DNA of 35,573 nucleotides from Acetobacteraceae bacterium (GCA_027487675.1 JAIYDD010000062.1:1-35573); one strand, 5' to 3'; counted from the first letter of the stretch, positions 1 to 9,123 are shown. Numbers and translations are program-made. Notes: generated by a model from the sequence alone, not told the origin.

Positions 1-350
1 AGGTCTCGATCGCCTTCGGCCTGCGCAACTGCACCGACAAGGATGCGGTGCTGCGCGAGGCCCGCCGCGTGCTGCGCCCCGGCGGGCGCTTCCACTGCCT
101 GGAATTCTCCCGCGTCGAGATCGCGCCGCTCGCGCCGATCTACGACGCCTGGTCCTTCAAGGTGCTGCCCGGGATCGGCGCGCGCGTCGCCCGCGACCGC
201 GACAGCTATCAGTATTTGGCGGAGAGCATCCGCAAGTTCCCGGACCAGGAGACGCTGGCCGGCATGATGCGCGCCGCCGGCCTGGAACGCGTGGCGTATC
301 GGAACCTCTCGGGCGGCATCGTCGCGATCCACACGGGCTGGCGCCTGTGA
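1..350 (+). CDS. ubiE: Ubiquinone/menaquinone biosynthesis C-methyltransferase UbiE, 3' part
   Basis: This is the C-terminal 115 residues of a class I SAM-dependent methyltransferase; the 5' end lies before the window, and the reading frame is open from base 3. UbiE methylates the benzoquinol ring in ubiquinone synthesis at the cytoplasmic membrane face. The visible segment has the family signature: SIAFGLRN near the start, then [20 protein letters not shown], the [15 protein letters not shown] block and a C-terminal tail ending in a small hydrophobic [10 protein letters not shown] stretch. The stop codon overlaps the GTG start of the next gene, so the four genes to 2492 are probably one transcript. 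In many alphaproteobacteria ubiB follows ubiE; here a thioesterase does. Identification is firm; the SAM-binding N terminus cannot be assessed. Confidence 0.95.
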   Translation, partial: VSIAFGLRNCTDKDAVLREARRVLRPGGRFHCLEFSRVEIAPLAPIYDAWSFKVLPGIGARVARDRDSYQYLAESIRKFPDQETLAGMMRAAGLERVAYRNLSGGIVAIHTGWRL

Positions 351-859
351 CGCCCGCCGATCCGGCCTTCCGTGACCGCGTCGCCACCGCCTTCGCGGCA
401 CAGGGTTTTGCGCGCACGCTCGGCGCGCGGCTGGTGTCGGTCGAACCAGGGCGCTGCGAGATCGACTGCATGTTCCATGACGGGCTGACCCAGCACCACG
501 GGATGTTCCATGCCGGCGTGCTGACCACGCTGGCCGACAATGCCTGCGGCTTCGCGGCCATGTCGCTGCTGCCGCCGGGCGGCGAGGTGCTGTCGGTCGA
601 GTTCAAGATCAGCTTCCTGCGCCCCGGCGCCGGCGTGGCCGCCGTGGCGCGCGGCGAAGTGCTCAAGCCCGGCCGCACGCTCACCACCTGCCGCGCCGAT
701 GTCCACATGCGCGACGCTTCGGGGCGGGAGACGCTGGCGGCGACCATGCTCGCCACCATGATGGCCGCCGCCCCCGAAGCCCGCGGCGCCAACCCCGCCA
801 CCGGTGCGCGCGACATTCCCGCCGCGCCCGGCACGCGCCGCATCGCCGCCCCGCCATGA
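347..859 (+). CDS. PaaI-family hotdog-fold thioesterase
   Basis: This 170-residue protein belongs to the PaaI/YbgC-like hotdog thioesterases, which hydrolyse acyl-CoA thioesters in the cytoplasm. The pattern [20 protein letters not shown] (about residues 48-67) matches the family's HG(G/M)..HGG...LAD block, in which the Asp/Asn helps activate water. A later FKISFLRPG strand is also typical. The start is GTG at 347-349, overlapping the upstream TGA (GTGA), which fixes the frame. The last ~30 residues are an Ala/Pro/Arg-rich tail beyond the usual domain end. It ends in an ATGA overlap with coaBC. The substrate is unknown. The position between ubiE and coaBC suggests cotranscription with cofactor genes, but no specific role in quinone or CoA synthesis can be inferred from sequence alone. 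Confidence 0.85.
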   Translation: MTPADPAFRDRVATAFAAQGFARTLGARLVSVEPGRCEIDCMFHDGLTQHHGMFHAGVLTTLADNACGFAAMSLLPPGGEVLSVEFKISFLRPGAGVAAVARGEVLKPGRTLTTCRADVHMRDASGRETLAATMLATMMAAAPEARGANPATGARDIPAAPGTRRIAAPP

Positions 860-2046
860 CGCTGGCGTCCCGGAAAATCCTGCTCGTCGTCTCCGGCAGC
901 GTCGCCGCCTACAAGGCGCTGGAGCTGACGCGCCTGCTGCGCAGGGCGGGCGCCGAGGTCATGCCCATCCTGACCGCCGGCGGCGCGCGCTTCGTGACGC
1001 GCGAGGCGCTGGCCGGCATCTCCGGCAGCCGCGTGCACGACGACCTCTGGGCCGCCGAGGCCGAGATCGGCCATATCCGCCTGGCGCGCTGGCCAGACCT
1101 GGTGGTGGTGGCGCCGGCCAGCGCGAACCTTCTCGCCCGCATGGCCCACGGCCTGGCCGACGACCTGGCCGCGACCGTGCTGCTGGCGACCCGCGCGAAG
1201 GTGCTGGCGGCGCCGGCGATGAACCCGGCCATGTGGGCGCATCCCGCGACCGCGGCGAATGTCGCGACGCTCGCGTCCCGCGGCGTCGGCTTCGCGGGCC
1301 CCGCCGAAGGGGCGATGGCGGAGCCCGAGGCCGGGCTCGGCCGCCTCGCCGAACCGTCCGACATCCTGGCCGCCATCGAAGCCCTGCTCGCCGCCGGGCC
1401 GCTCGCCGGGCGGCACGTGATCGTCACCTCCGGGCCGACGCAGGAGCCGATCGACCCGGTGCGCTACATCGCCAACCGCTCCTCCGGGAAGCAGGGCCAT
1501 GCCATTGCGGCGGCGCTGGCCGCGCTCGGCGCGCGCGTCACGCTGGTCAGCGGGCCGGTCGCCATCCCCGACCCGCCGGGCGTCGCCACGCGCCGCATCG
1601 CCACCGCCCGCGAGATGCTGGCCGCCGTCGAGGCCGCGCTGCCGGCGGATGCCGCCATCTTCGCCGCCGCGGTGGCCGATTTCCGCCCCGAGGCCGCGCC
1701 CACCCAGAAAATCAAGAAGCAGCCCGGCGCGCCGCCGCCCGAGATCCGCCTGGCGCTGAACCCCGACATCCTGGCGACCATCGCCACCCACCCGACGCAG
1801 CGCCCGCGCCTGGTGATCGGCTTCGCCGCGGAGACCGAGCAGGTGATCGACCACGCCCGCGCGAAACGCCAACGCAAGGGCTGCGACTGGATCGTCGCCA
1901 ACGACGTCTCCGGCGACGTGATGGGCGGCGCGGAGAACGCGGTCCATCTGGTCACGGCGGACGGCGTCGAGGACTGGCCCCGCCTGCCGAAGGAAGAGGT
2001 CGCCCGCCGCCTCGCGCTCCGCATCGCCCAAGGGCTCGCCCCATGA
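856..2046 (+). CDS. coaBC: Bifunctional phosphopantothenoylcysteine decarboxylase / phosphopantothenate-cysteine ligase
   Basis: This 396-residue enzyme catalyses two successive steps of coenzyme A synthesis: CTP-dependent ligation of cysteine to 4'-phosphopantothenate (CoaB, C-terminal half) and FMN-dependent decarboxylation of the product (CoaC, N-terminal half). The flavoprotein half starts with [17 protein letters not shown] and contains [21 protein letters not shown] and the PAMNPAMW substrate motif. The ligase half starts near residue 180 with [20 protein letters not shown], followed by a Lys-rich KIKKQ segment and VIGFAAET, all family hallmarks. The Cys of the usual ACG clamp (Cys158 in the E. 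coli protein) is replaced: the local sequence is [12 protein letters not shown], with Glu156 at or beside that position. I recall similar replacements in other alphaproteobacterial CoaBC proteins, so this may be lineage-typical rather than inactivating. ATGA overlaps join it to both neighbours. Confidence 0.95.
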   Translation: MTLASRKILLVVSGSVAAYKALELTRLLRRAGAEVMPILTAGGARFVTREALAGISGSRVHDDLWAAEAEIGHIRLARWPDLVVVAPASANLLARMAHGLADDLAATVLLATRAKVLAAPAMNPAMWAHPATAANVATLASRGVGFAGPAEGAMAEPEAGLGRLAEPSDILAAIEALLAAGPLAGRHVIVTSGPTQEPIDPVRYIANRSSGKQGHAIAAALAALGARVTLVSGPVAIPDPPGVATRRIATAREMLAAVEAALPADAAIFAAAVADFRPEAAPTQKIKKQPGAPPPEIRLALNPDILATIATHPTQRPRLVIGFAAETEQVIDHARAKRQRKGCDWIVANDVSGDVMGGAENAVHLVTADGVEDWPRLPKEEVARRLALRIAQGLAP

Positions 2047-2492
2047 CGCACGAGATCCAGGTCACCCGCCTGCCGCACGCCGAGGGCCTGCCCCTGCCCG
2101 CCTACGCCACGCACGGCGCCGCGGGGATGGACCTGCTGGCCGCGGTCACCGCGCCGCTGACCATCCCGCCCGGCGGCCGCGCCCTGGTGCCGACGGGGCT
2201 CCGCATCGCGCTTCCGCCCGGCCACGAATTGCAGGTCCGCCCGCGCTCCGGCCTCGCCCTGAAGCACGGCATCACCATGCCCAACACGCCCGGCACGGTG
2301 GACGAGGACTACCGCGGCGAACTCCAGGTCATCATCCTGAACGCCGGCACCGAGCCCTTCACCATCGAGCGCGGCATGCGCATCGCCCAGGCGATCCTGG
2401 CCCCGGTGACGCGCGCCACCTGGCGCGAGGTGGACGCGCTGCCCGAGACCAGCCGCGGCGCGGGCGGCTTCGGCAGCACGGGCACGGGCTGA
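2043..2492 (+). CDS. dut: Deoxyuridine 5'-triphosphate nucleotidohydrolase
   Basis: dUTPase hydrolyses dUTP to dUMP and pyrophosphate, keeping uracil out of DNA and supplying the dTMP precursor. The 149-residue length is standard for the homotrimeric family. All five family motifs are visible in order: [27 protein letters not shown] (with the Asp-Tyr of the uracil pocket), RIAQ, and the C-terminal P-loop-like [10 protein letters not shown] that closes over the phosphates. The ATG at 2043 overlaps the coaBC stop as ATGA. The coaBC-dut pairing is common in proteobacteria. It converges on the sigma-factor gene that ends 38 bp away; no strong terminator hairpin is visible in that GC-only spacer. 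Confidence 0.97.
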   Translation: MTHEIQVTRLPHAEGLPLPAYATHGAAGMDLLAAVTAPLTIPPGGRALVPTGLRIALPPGHELQVRPRSGLALKHGITMPNTPGTVDEDYRGELQVIILNAGTEPFTIERGMRIAQAILAPVTRATWREVDALPETSRGAGGFGSTGTG

Positions 2493-2530
2493 GGGCGCGC
2501 GCGCCGCGTCGGCCGCCGCGACCTGCCGCG

Positions 2531-3106
2531 TCAGGGCGCCTGCACCGCCCCGCGCAGCCGGGCCCGCGCGCGCGCCAGGCGGCTCCTCACCGTGCCCACC
2601 GGCACGCCGATCGCGGAGGCGGCATGCTCGTAGGACAGGCCGTCCAGCGCGACGAGGCGCAGGACCTGCCGCTGCCGGCTGGGCAGCCCGCCGAGGTCAC
2701 GCTCGACGGCGAGCACCTCGAGCCGGTCCTCGTGCCGCGGCGGCTCGGACCCGTCGATGCCGAGGTGAAGGACCGCCGCGCCGCGCTCCGCCACCGCCAG
2801 CCGGCGCCGGCCGTGCAGGTGCAGGTTGCGCATGATGGCGGCGGCCCAGGCGTTGAAGTTCGTGCCGGGCAGGAAGCCGTCGCGCGCCGCGAGCGCGCGC
2901 AGCAGCGTCTCCTGCACCAGGTCCTCGCGCGCCGCGGCGCCGCGCTCCAGCCGCCGCGCGCGGATGCGCAGGACCGGGATCGCCGCCACCAGCAGGCGTC
3001 CGAACTCGTCGGGCACGCGGCGCGCGGGCGGCCGCGCCGGGCCGCCCGCGCCGGGGCCGGCCGGCGGCGGGGGTGCGATGCGGCCCGGCTCCGCCGCGGC
3101 GTCCAT
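2531..3106 (-). CDS. ECF-type RNA polymerase sigma factor
   Basis: This 191-residue sigma-70-family protein has region 2 (AREDLVQETLLRAL, then TNFNAWAAAIMRNL) and region 4 (LPSRQRQVLRLVALDGLSYE, then GVPVGTVRSRLARARARL, the -35-recognition helix-turn-helix). Region 3 is absent, as in group 4/ECF factors. The wording of regions 2.3-2.4 and 4 resembles EcfG/general-stress-type factors, but no NepR or PhyR gene is adjacent, so the subgroup is uncertain. About 40 N-terminal residues are a low-complexity Pro/Gly/Arg extension. The start codon lies 1 bp after the stop of the export-lipoprotein gene, so it appears to be the last gene of the 17-kb polysaccharide operon. No anti-sigma gene is next to it, since dut lies convergent on the other side. 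It could report operon expression or regulate envelope genes, which is inference. Confidence 0.88.
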   Translation of the reverse strand: MDAAAEPGRIAPPPPAGPGAGGPARPPARRVPDEFGRLLVAAIPVLRIRARRLERGAAAREDLVQETLLRALAARDGFLPGTNFNAWAAAIMRNLHLHGRRRLAVAERGAAVLHLGIDGSEPPRHEDRLEVLAVERDLGGLPSRQRQVLRLVALDGLSYEHAASAIGVPVGTVRSRLARARARLRGAVQAP

Positions 3107-3107
3107 G

Positions 3108-4199
3108 TCAGTTGCCCGCCGCCGCGACGCCGCCGACGCCCAGCGTCAGCACGTTCAGGAAGGGCGCGATGGCCTTCTGCACCTCCCACAGCGGCGCGTT
3201 GCTGACATAGATCACGTCGTCGGGACGCAGCGCGAAGCGGTGCGCCAGCAGCATCGATTCGGCGCGCGACATGTCGAGGTGGAAGACCTGCGGCCGCTGC
3301 CCGTCGCCCGCCAGGGCATTGGCGCGGAAGAGGAAGACGCCGGACGGGCTGGCCGCCCGGTCGGCCAGCCCGCCCGCCTCGCCGATGCCGTCGAGCAGGC
3401 TCATGCGCGGGGCGGTCATCTGCTGCACGCCGGGCCGCAGCAGCGCCCCCATGGCGAGGAAGCGGCTGGGGCGGGGTTCCAGGATGATCTGGTCGCCCAT
3501 GCCGACCGCGATGTCGGGACGGCCGAGAAGGTCGACATAGGGCATGCGGCGCGTGCCGGACGGCCCATGGATGACCGCGTGCAGGGCGTGGCCCGGCACC
3601 GAGGGGCCGCCCGCCCGCGCGATCGCGTCCACCGCCGTGAGCGAGCCATCCAGCAGCGTCACCCGGCCCGGCGTGCGGACCTCGCCGGCCACGAGCACGG
3701 AATGAGCCGGACTGGCAACCAGATTGACAAAGATCTGCGGCTCGATCGCCACGCCGGCGAGCGCCCCGCCGATCAGCGCCGCGGCGCGCGCCGTGGTGGC
3801 GCCGCCCACCCGGACGCGGCCCGCATAGGGCAGCGTGATGAAGCCGGCATCGTCCACGCGCACGTTCGGGAAGGCGGTGCCGCCGGAGGAGGCGGGGGCG
3901 AAGAGCCCGCCATCCGCGCGTTCGAAGATGACGACGTTCAGCACGTCGGCCGGCATGATCCGGTGCGCGGCGGCCGAGCGCGACCCCTCCGCCGCCGCCG
4001 CCGGCGCGGGAAGCGGTTCCAGCGCGTGCGGCACGACGGTGCCGGGCGTGATCTCGACCAGGTCGAAGGCCGCCTCGGCGCCGCGGGGGGCGAGGATGTC
4101 CGATGCCGTGGGCCCCGGACGGGCCGTCACCCCGCAGGCCGAGGTGGCGAGCAGGCAGCCAAGCATGAGCGCGACGCGCGCCTTCCGTTCAGCAGACAT
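3108..4199 (-). CDS. Outer-membrane polysaccharide export lipoprotein (OPX/Wza/KpsD-like)
   Basis: OPX proteins form the outer-membrane or periplasmic channel through which capsule or exopolysaccharide leaves the cell. The 363-residue product starts with a lipoprotein-type signal peptide, a hydrophobic ALMLGCLLATSAC in which Cys22 would be lipidated; the -3 residue (Thr) is not ideal. The Poly_export domain begins near residue 80 (HRIMPADVLNVVIFER). SLBB-like beta-grasp segments follow, including VLVAGEVRTPGRVTL near residue 170 and FLAMGALLRPGVQQM. The last ~30 residues (YVSNAPLWEVQKAIAPFLNV) match the typical C-terminal end. The start overlaps the stop of the upstream glycosyltransferase by 11 bp. 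With the KpsMTE-like genes upstream in the operon it completes an ABC-dependent capsule exporter. Confidence 0.93.
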   Translation of the reverse strand: MSAERKARVALMLGCLLATSACGVTARPGPTASDILAPRGAEAAFDLVEITPGTVVPHALEPLPAPAAAAEGSRSAAAHRIMPADVLNVVIFERADGGLFAPASSGGTAFPNVRVDDAGFITLPYAGRVRVGGATTARAAALIGGALAGVAIEPQIFVNLVASPAHSVLVAGEVRTPGRVTLLDGSLTAVDAIARAGGPSVPGHALHAVIHGPSGTRRMPYVDLLGRPDIAVGMGDQIILEPRPSRFLAMGALLRPGVQQMTAPRMSLLDGIGEAGGLADRAASPSGVFLFRANALAGDGQRPQVFHLDMSRAESMLLAHRFALRPDDVIYVSNAPLWEVQKAIAPFLNVLTLGVGGVAAAGN

Positions 4200-6201
4200 A
4201 GCTTTCCACGGTCCCTTCCAGCATGCGCTCCAGCCCGAAGCGCTCGGTTGCGAAGCGCCGCGCGGCGCGCGCCATGGCGCCGCGCCGGCCGCCCGACGCG
4301 ATGATCCGAAGCAGCGCCGCCACGGCCTCCTCCGCCGAGGGCGCGGCGGCGCTGGCCAGCACGAAGCCGGTCTCGCCGTCGCGCAGCGCCTCCGGCGCCC
4401 CGCCGGCCGGCGTGGTCACCACCGGCACGCCGGCCTGCTGGGCCTCGAGCAGCGCGTTCGGCAGGCCCTCGATGCGCGACAGCAGCAGCAGGGCGTCCAT
4501 GCGCGAGAGCCAGAAGCCGACATCGGCCGAGCGCCCGGTGAACAGCACGCGCCCGGCGATGCCGAGCGCGGCGGCGCGCGCCTCCGCCGCCTCGCGCAGC
4601 GGGCCGTCGCCGACCAGCACGAAGCGGGCATCGGGGCGCCGGGCGAGCAGCAGGGCGGCGCAGTCCAGCATCAGGAAGGGGCGCTTGTTCTCGTCGAAGC
4701 GGATGACGGCGCCGATCAGCGGACCGTCGCCGCCGGCGCGCGCGGCGAGGTGCCCGGCCATCGCGCGGGTGGCGGGGGAGGCGGCGGTGCGCAGCGGCGC
4801 GAGGCCGTTCGGGATCACGCGGATCCGGCCGGCTTCCATGCCGAGGCAGGCGGCGTAGCGCGTCGCGGCGAAGTGCGAATTCGCCGTCCAGGTCACGCCG
4901 GGGATGCGCGCGAGCAGCGGGTAGAGCGCGTCGTGGTCGGGCGAGGCGCGTTCCGGCCGGTCCTGCGGCGGCGCGGTGCGGACCGACAGGACGATGCGCG
5001 GCACGCCGGCCAGCAGCGCCGCCAGCGCGCCCGCCAGGATGGTCCCGTCCTGCCACAGGTGCACCACCGCCGGCGCGGCCGCGCGCAGCTCGTCGGTCAG
5101 CCGCGCCGTCGCCTCCGCGACGCGCGGCGAGAGGAAGCGCAGCGCGTCGCGCAGGCCGGCGGCGGCCGAGGCGTCGGGCCGGCCGCCGAACTCCGGCAGC
5201 GCGGCGTAGCAGGACAGCGCGACGCCCGCGCCTTCCAGGGCCGGCCGGAAGAAGGCGCCGCCCGGCCGCTCGTCCAGCGCGCGGCAGATCACGCGCACCG
5301 CCCCGGGCTGCCGCCCGGCGATGCGCCTTCCCTCCCGCGCCGCCGCGGCCAGGCCGAGCGCGGTGTTCACCATCTGCCGCTCCGCCCCGCCCGCCCCGAG
5401 CGAGCTGCCGACCAGCACGACGGGGCCCAGCGCGTCCGGCATCGGCGGCGGGGCGCCGCGCCCTTCCGCCGCGCGCGCGGCCAGCCGGGCGAGCACCAGG
5501 CTGCCCACGTCGCGGCCGCGGCGCTCCGCCGGCGGGACCAGCAGATCGAGCTGCCGCAGCTCGCCCGACAGGCGCTGCGCGAGGGCGGCCAGCCGCGGCC
5601 TCGGCCCCGCCTTGCGGATGGCGTCCTCGATCACCTCCGCCGCGCGCCATGGCCGGCCGCGCCGCTCCTCCACCTGCGCGCGCAGCAGCCAGCCGGCCTC
5701 GTAGGCCGGATGGGCGCGGGCCAGCCGGGCGAAGGCCGCCTCCGCCAGTTCCTGCTCGCCGAGCTCGTCGAGCGCGCGGGCGAGCAGCAGCATCTCCGCC
5801 GGCGTCTCCGGCGGGTCCGGGAAAGCCTGCGCCAGCAGCATCGCGGCGCGGCCGGGCCCCTCGTGCCGCTGCGTCCAGCGCAGGCAGACCATCATCGCCT
5901 CCGCGCAGCGCGGGAAGCGCGAGAGCACGCCGCGCCAGGCCGGCATGGACCCCGCGCGCCCCTCCAACCGCTCGACCAGCCGCGCCGCCAGCAGCTGGAT
6001 CCGTTCCGACGCCGGGTCGCGCGCGACCAGGTCCAGCATGGCGGCGAGCGCGGCCGCTTCGGGCAGCGACGCGTCGGCGAAGCAGGCCTCCGCCGCCGCG
6101 ACCGCGTCCGCGTCCCGCCCGGCGGGCAGGACGGCGCGCGCGACCGCGTCGGAGACGGGGTCCGTCACGTCGGCGGCCCGGGCGGGCTCGTCGAGCGGCA
6201 T
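4189..6201 (-). CDS. GT4-family glycosyltransferase with N-terminal helical-repeat domain
   Basis: This 670-residue, probably cytoplasmic protein has two parts. Residues 1-~260 are Ala/Leu/Arg-rich helices resembling degenerate TPRs (for example LLLARALDELGEQELAEAAF). Residues ~262-670 are a retaining GT-B glycosyltransferase of family GT4. Visible GT4 elements are SSLGAGGAERQ at the domain start, VVHLWQDG, TANSHFAA, IRVIPNG, VIRFDENKRPFLMLD and RFVLVGDGPL. The nucleotide-sugar-binding EX7E-type segment reads IEGLPNALLEAQQAGVPVVT. It is paralogous to the GT4 protein encoded at 12727-15306, sharing SSLGAGGAERQ, HLWQDG and VPRIV. Donor and acceptor cannot be read from sequence; UDP-GlcA or UDP-GalA are plausible given the neighbouring dehydrogenase and epimerase. 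It follows the epimerase by 6 bp and overlaps the OPX gene. Confidence 0.88.
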   Translation of the reverse strand: MPLDEPARAADVTDPVSDAVARAVLPAGRDADAVAAAEACFADASLPEAAALAAMLDLVARDPASERIQLLAARLVERLEGRAGSMPAWRGVLSRFPRCAEAMMVCLRWTQRHEGPGRAAMLLAQAFPDPPETPAEMLLLARALDELGEQELAEAAFARLARAHPAYEAGWLLRAQVEERRGRPWRAAEVIEDAIRKAGPRPRLAALAQRLSGELRQLDLLVPPAERRGRDVGSLVLARLAARAAEGRGAPPPMPDALGPVVLVGSSLGAGGAERQMVNTALGLAAAAREGRRIAGRQPGAVRVICRALDERPGGAFFRPALEGAGVALSCYAALPEFGGRPDASAAAGLRDALRFLSPRVAEATARLTDELRAAAPAVVHLWQDGTILAGALAALLAGVPRIVLSVRTAPPQDRPERASPDHDALYPLLARIPGVTWTANSHFAATRYAACLGMEAGRIRVIPNGLAPLRTAASPATRAMAGHLAARAGGDGPLIGAVIRFDENKRPFLMLDCAALLLARRPDARFVLVGDGPLREAAEARAAALGIAGRVLFTGRSADVGFWLSRMDALLLLSRIEGLPNALLEAQQAGVPVVTTPAGGAPEALRDGETGFVLASAAAPSAEEAVAALLRIIASGGRRGAMARAARRFATERFGLERMLEGTVESYVC

Positions 6202-6207
6202 GCCGCG

Positions 6208-7209
6208 TCAGACCCCGTGGTAGTCGCGGTACCAGGCCGCGAAGGAACGGACGCCGCGGCGCACCGGCGTCGCCGGCGAGAAGCCCGTCAGCCGGCCGAG
6301 CGCGCGCGTGTCCGCCCAGGTCCGCGGCACGTCGCCCGGCTGCATCGGCAGGTAGTTGCGCTGCGCCTTGCGCTCCGTCGCCTCCTCGATCGCCTCGATG
6401 AACTCCATCAGGTTCACCGGCTCGCTGTTGCCGATGTTGACGACGCGGAAGGGCGCGGCCGGGCTCTCGCCGGGCTGGCGCGGGCTGCCGTCCGGCTGGC
6501 GCGGCGGCATCGTGGCCAGGCGCGCGATCGCCTCGACGAGGTCGTCGATGTAGGTGAAGTCGCGCTCCATGCGCCCGTGGTTGTAGACGTCGAGCGGACG
6601 GTCCTTCAGCACGGCGTCGGTGAACTTGAACAGCGCCATGTCCGGCCGGCCCCAGGGCCCGTAGACCGTGAAGAAGCGGAAGGCGGTGGTCGGCAGGTCC
6701 CAGAGATGCGCGTAGGAATGCGCCATGCCCTCGCCCGCCTTCTTCGTCGCGGCGTAGAGCGTCAGCGGATGGTCCGCGCGGTGGTCCTCGGCGAAGGGCA
6801 GCTCGGTGTTGGCGCCGTAGACGGAGGAGGTGGAGGCGAACAGCAGGTGCCCCACCTTGCGCAGCCGCGCCTGCTCCAGGACGTTGAAGGTGCCGACCAG
6901 GTTCGCCGAGACGTAGGCGCGCGGGTTCTCCAGGCTGTAGCGGACGCCGGCCTGCGCGGCGAGGTGGACGATGATGTCGGGCTGGCACGCCTCCATCGCC
7001 GCGTGCAGCTTCTCCTCCTCCTCCAGCATCGCCTCATGCGCCGCGAAGCCGCGCCATTCGGCGAGCATGGCGTGGCGGCGGCGCTTCAGCGCGACGTCGT
7101 AGTAGTCGGTCATGCCGTCGAAGCCGGTCACCTCGTGCCCGTCCCGCAGCAGCCGCGCGGCGAGATGGAAGCCGATGAAGCCGGCGGTGCCCGTGACGAA
7201 GTAGCGCAT
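6208..7209 (-). CDS. NAD-dependent UDP-glucuronate 4-epimerase-like
   Basis: This 333-residue extended short-chain dehydrogenase/reductase resembles the UDP-glucuronate 4-epimerases (CapI/LpsL type), which interconvert UDP-GlcA and UDP-GalA. The NAD-binding motif GTAGFIG is at residues 7-13. Ser/Thr of FASTSSVYG and the catalytic Tyr152 and Lys156 of YAATK are present. [30 protein letters not shown] and RDFTYIDD are characteristic of this subgroup and contain the Arg residues that contact the uronate. The start at 7209 was chosen because translation from there begins directly with the Rossmann strand (MRYFVTG). A family relative could act on UDP-Glc/Gal, but the motif set favours a uronate. 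With the UDP-glucose dehydrogenase of the same operon it would supply UDP-GalA. It lies 11 bp after the KpsE-like gene. Confidence 0.9.
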   Translation of the reverse strand: MRYFVTGTAGFIGFHLAARLLRDGHEVTGFDGMTDYYDVALKRRRHAMLAEWRGFAAHEAMLEEEEKLHAAMEACQPDIIVHLAAQAGVRYSLENPRAYVSANLVGTFNVLEQARLRKVGHLLFASTSSVYGANTELPFAEDHRADHPLTLYAATKKAGEGMAHSYAHLWDLPTTAFRFFTVYGPWGRPDMALFKFTDAVLKDRPLDVYNHGRMERDFTYIDDLVEAIARLATMPPRQPDGSPRQPGESPAAPFRVVNIGNSEPVNLMEFIEAIEEATERKAQRNYLPMQPGDVPRTWADTRALGRLTGFSPATPVRRGVRSFAAWYRDYHGV

Positions 7210-7220
7210 CGGTGGGTGCC

Positions 7221-8465
7221 TCATGCCTGGTCGGTGATGGCGCGGTGGATGAGCGTGGCCATGGCCCAGATCAGCAGGGCGCTGCCGGCCACGATCAGGA
7301 TCGACAGCCCGCGGTCGGGAAAGGTCGGCGCGCCGGGCAGCACCGGGCGGACGAAGGTCAGCAGGTAGGTGCGCTGCCGCGCCGCCTCCGCGCGCGCGCG
7401 CTGCATCGCGTCCAGCGCCTGGGTGTAGTGCTGCTCGCTGATCCGCACCGCGGAGGCGAGCGCCTCGTGCCGCGCGAGGATCTCCGCCCAGGACGTGCCG
7501 TTGCGGTCGCCCGAGCTGCGGCTGGCTTCCCGGTCCGCGTCGCCGAGCTGCGTCCGCAGCGCGCGCGCGCGCGCCACCGCGGCGGCCAGCATCGGCCCGC
7601 CCTGGCCGCCCGACGCGCGCAGGCTCTCGGCCTGCGCCTCCGCCGCGGCGAGTTCCTGCCGCAGCCGCATCTCGATCTCGATGCCGGCCGAGGAGGCGCG
7701 GCCCGGGTCGAGCACGCCGGAGGTGGCGCGGTAGAGCTGCAGCTCCGCGCGCGCGGCGAGCAGGCGGCTTTCCGCCTCCGCCGCCTGCTCCTCCGCCACC
7801 CGCACCACGTCGTCCTGCATCCGGCGCGACATCTGGTTCGCCAGCCGCTCGCTGGCGGCCAGCAGCGCCTCGGCCAGGGCGAGCGAATCCTCCGGCGTGT
7901 AGGCCCGCGTCCGCAGCGTCACGACGCCGCGCGTCAGCTCGAACTGCGCGCCGACGGCCGCGCGCCAGGCGCGCAGCAGCTGGTCGGGCGGCGGGTCGGG
8001 CGGCAGCCGCGTCAGCGGGTCGGCTGCCGGATGGCCGAGGATCGCGGCCAGGTCGAGCCCGGCGCCGGCGACGTCCTGCATCGCCGATGCGGAGCCGACG
8101 TAGTGCACCAGGCCGTAGGACTGGGTGATCGGCGCGCCGGCGGTGGTCGGGCCGAGCGCGCCGACCAGCGCGTTCGGCCCGCCCGCCCCGCGGTCGCCCA
8201 GCTCCTCCCCGACGCGCAGGGCGAAGACGGCGCTGGTGACGTATTGCGGGGCGGCGACGAAGCCGTAGTAGATCGCGCCGAGCAGCGTCGGCAGGACCAC
8301 GCACAGCAGGAAGGGCAGGCGCAGCCTGCGCCGCCGCGGCGGCGGCGGGAAGCGCGGCAGCGCCATCAGCCCGATCTGCGGCGCATCCGGCGGCATGTCG
8401 CCGACGGGGGCGGGGCGGGAGCGGAGGCCGGCGGCGCCGGCGTCGGCGAGCGGGGTGTCAGGCAT
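7221..8465 (-). CDS. Capsule export inner-membrane protein, KpsE/BexC-like (PCP-3)
   Basis: This 414-residue protein has the architecture of polysaccharide co-polymerase/export proteins of ABC-dependent capsule systems. It has a Pro/Arg-rich cytoplasmic N terminus, a first membrane segment at about residues 49-70 ([20 protein letters not shown]), a long periplasmic region, and a second membrane segment near the C terminus ([20 protein letters not shown]). The [13 protein letters not shown] stretch after TM1 and the helical, Ala/Glu/Arg-rich periplasmic region (about 205-350, probable coiled coil) fit KpsE/BexC. The [15 protein letters not shown] segment before TM2 matches the PxxP-containing pre-TM motif of the family. 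There is no C-terminal kinase domain, unlike Wzc. KpsE links the inner-membrane ABC transporter to the OPX channel. Its start overlaps the end of the KpsT-like gene by 8 bp. Confidence 0.92.
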   Translation of the reverse strand: MPDTPLADAGAAGLRSRPAPVGDMPPDAPQIGLMALPRFPPPPRRRRLRLPFLLCVVLPTLLGAIYYGFVAAPQYVTSAVFALRVGEELGDRGAGGPNALVGALGPTTAGAPITQSYGLVHYVGSASAMQDVAGAGLDLAAILGHPAADPLTRLPPDPPPDQLLRAWRAAVGAQFELTRGVVTLRTRAYTPEDSLALAEALLAASERLANQMSRRMQDDVVRVAEEQAAEAESRLLAARAELQLYRATSGVLDPGRASSAGIEIEMRLRQELAAAEAQAESLRASGGQGGPMLAAAVARARALRTQLGDADREASRSSGDRNGTSWAEILARHEALASAVRISEQHYTQALDAMQRARAEAARQRTYLLTFVRPVLPGAPTFPDRGLSILIVAGSALLIWAMATLIHRAITDQA

Positions 8466-9123
8466 CGGTCACCGCGAAGTTGTCCTGGTAGACGCGCATC
8501 GCCTCCGCCATCGTCGGGAAGGCGTGCAGCAGGCCGTTGTCGAGGATGCCGCCCACGCTGCACATGCGGCCGATCGTGTGGGCGCTCTGCGAGACCATGA
8601 TGATGCGGGCGTGCCGGCGCCGTTCGGCGAGCGCGGCGAGGCATTTGCGCTTGAACGCAACGTCGCCGACCGAGGTGATCTCGTCGACCAGGTAGACGTC
8701 GAACTCGAAGGCGATGGACGCCGCGAAGGTGACGCGGGAGCGCATCGTGTTGGAATAGGTGCAGAGCGGCTCGTCGAAATGCGCGCCGAGCTCGGAGAAG
8801 TCCCGCGCGAAGCGGATCACCGCCTCGGTGTCGGCGCCGTACATCCGCGCGATGAAGCGCGTGTTGTCGCGCGCCGACAGGTGCGGGTGGAAGCCGCCGC
8901 TGTAGCTGATGGGGAAGGAGACGCGGGCGCGGCGGACGACCTGGCCGCTGTCGGGCCGCTCCATCCCGGCGATCAGCCGCAGCAGCGTCGACTTGCCGGA
9001 GCCGTTGGTGCCGAGGATGCCGACATCCGCCCGGCCGTCGAACACGGCGTCGATCCCCGCGCAGACGATCCGGTGGTTCGCGCCGCGGCCATAGGCCTTG
9101 GTCACGCGATGCAGCTCGATCAT
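8458..9123 (-). CDS. Capsular polysaccharide ABC transporter ATP-binding protein (KpsT-like)
   Basis: This 221-residue ATPase would energise export of the polymer across the inner membrane with the adjacent KpsM-like permease. Walker A is GTNGSGKST (residues 38-46) and Walker B is VYLVDE. The ABC signature is the divergent YSNTMRSRVTFA typical of KpsT/BexA proteins, not the classical LSGGQ. The H-loop region reads IIMVSQSAHTI, with no clear His directly after the Ser/Gln; Ser-Gln-Ser replaces the usual Ser-His, as in some KpsT proteins. It lacks the C-terminal carbohydrate-binding extension of Wzt, which argues for a capsule rather than an O-antigen system. The ATG at 9121-9123 overlaps the KpsM stop (ATGA). 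Confidence 0.94.
   Translation of the reverse strand: MIELHRVTKAYGRGANHRIVCAGIDAVFDGRADVGILGTNGSGKSTLLRLIAGMERPDSGQVVRRARVSFPISYSGGFHPHLSARDNTRFIARMYGADTEAVIRFARDFSELGAHFDEPLCTYSNTMRSRVTFAASIAFEFDVYLVDEITSVGDVAFKRKCLAALAERRRHARIIMVSQSAHTIGRMCSVGGILDNGLLHAFPTMAEAMRVYQDNFAVTDA

Noticed and set aside
3835-7368. A 1177-codon open frame on the plus strand antisense to the polysaccharide operon
   Set aside because: It is an Arg/Gly/Ala-rich shadow frame with no family motif, lying opposite four recognised genes.
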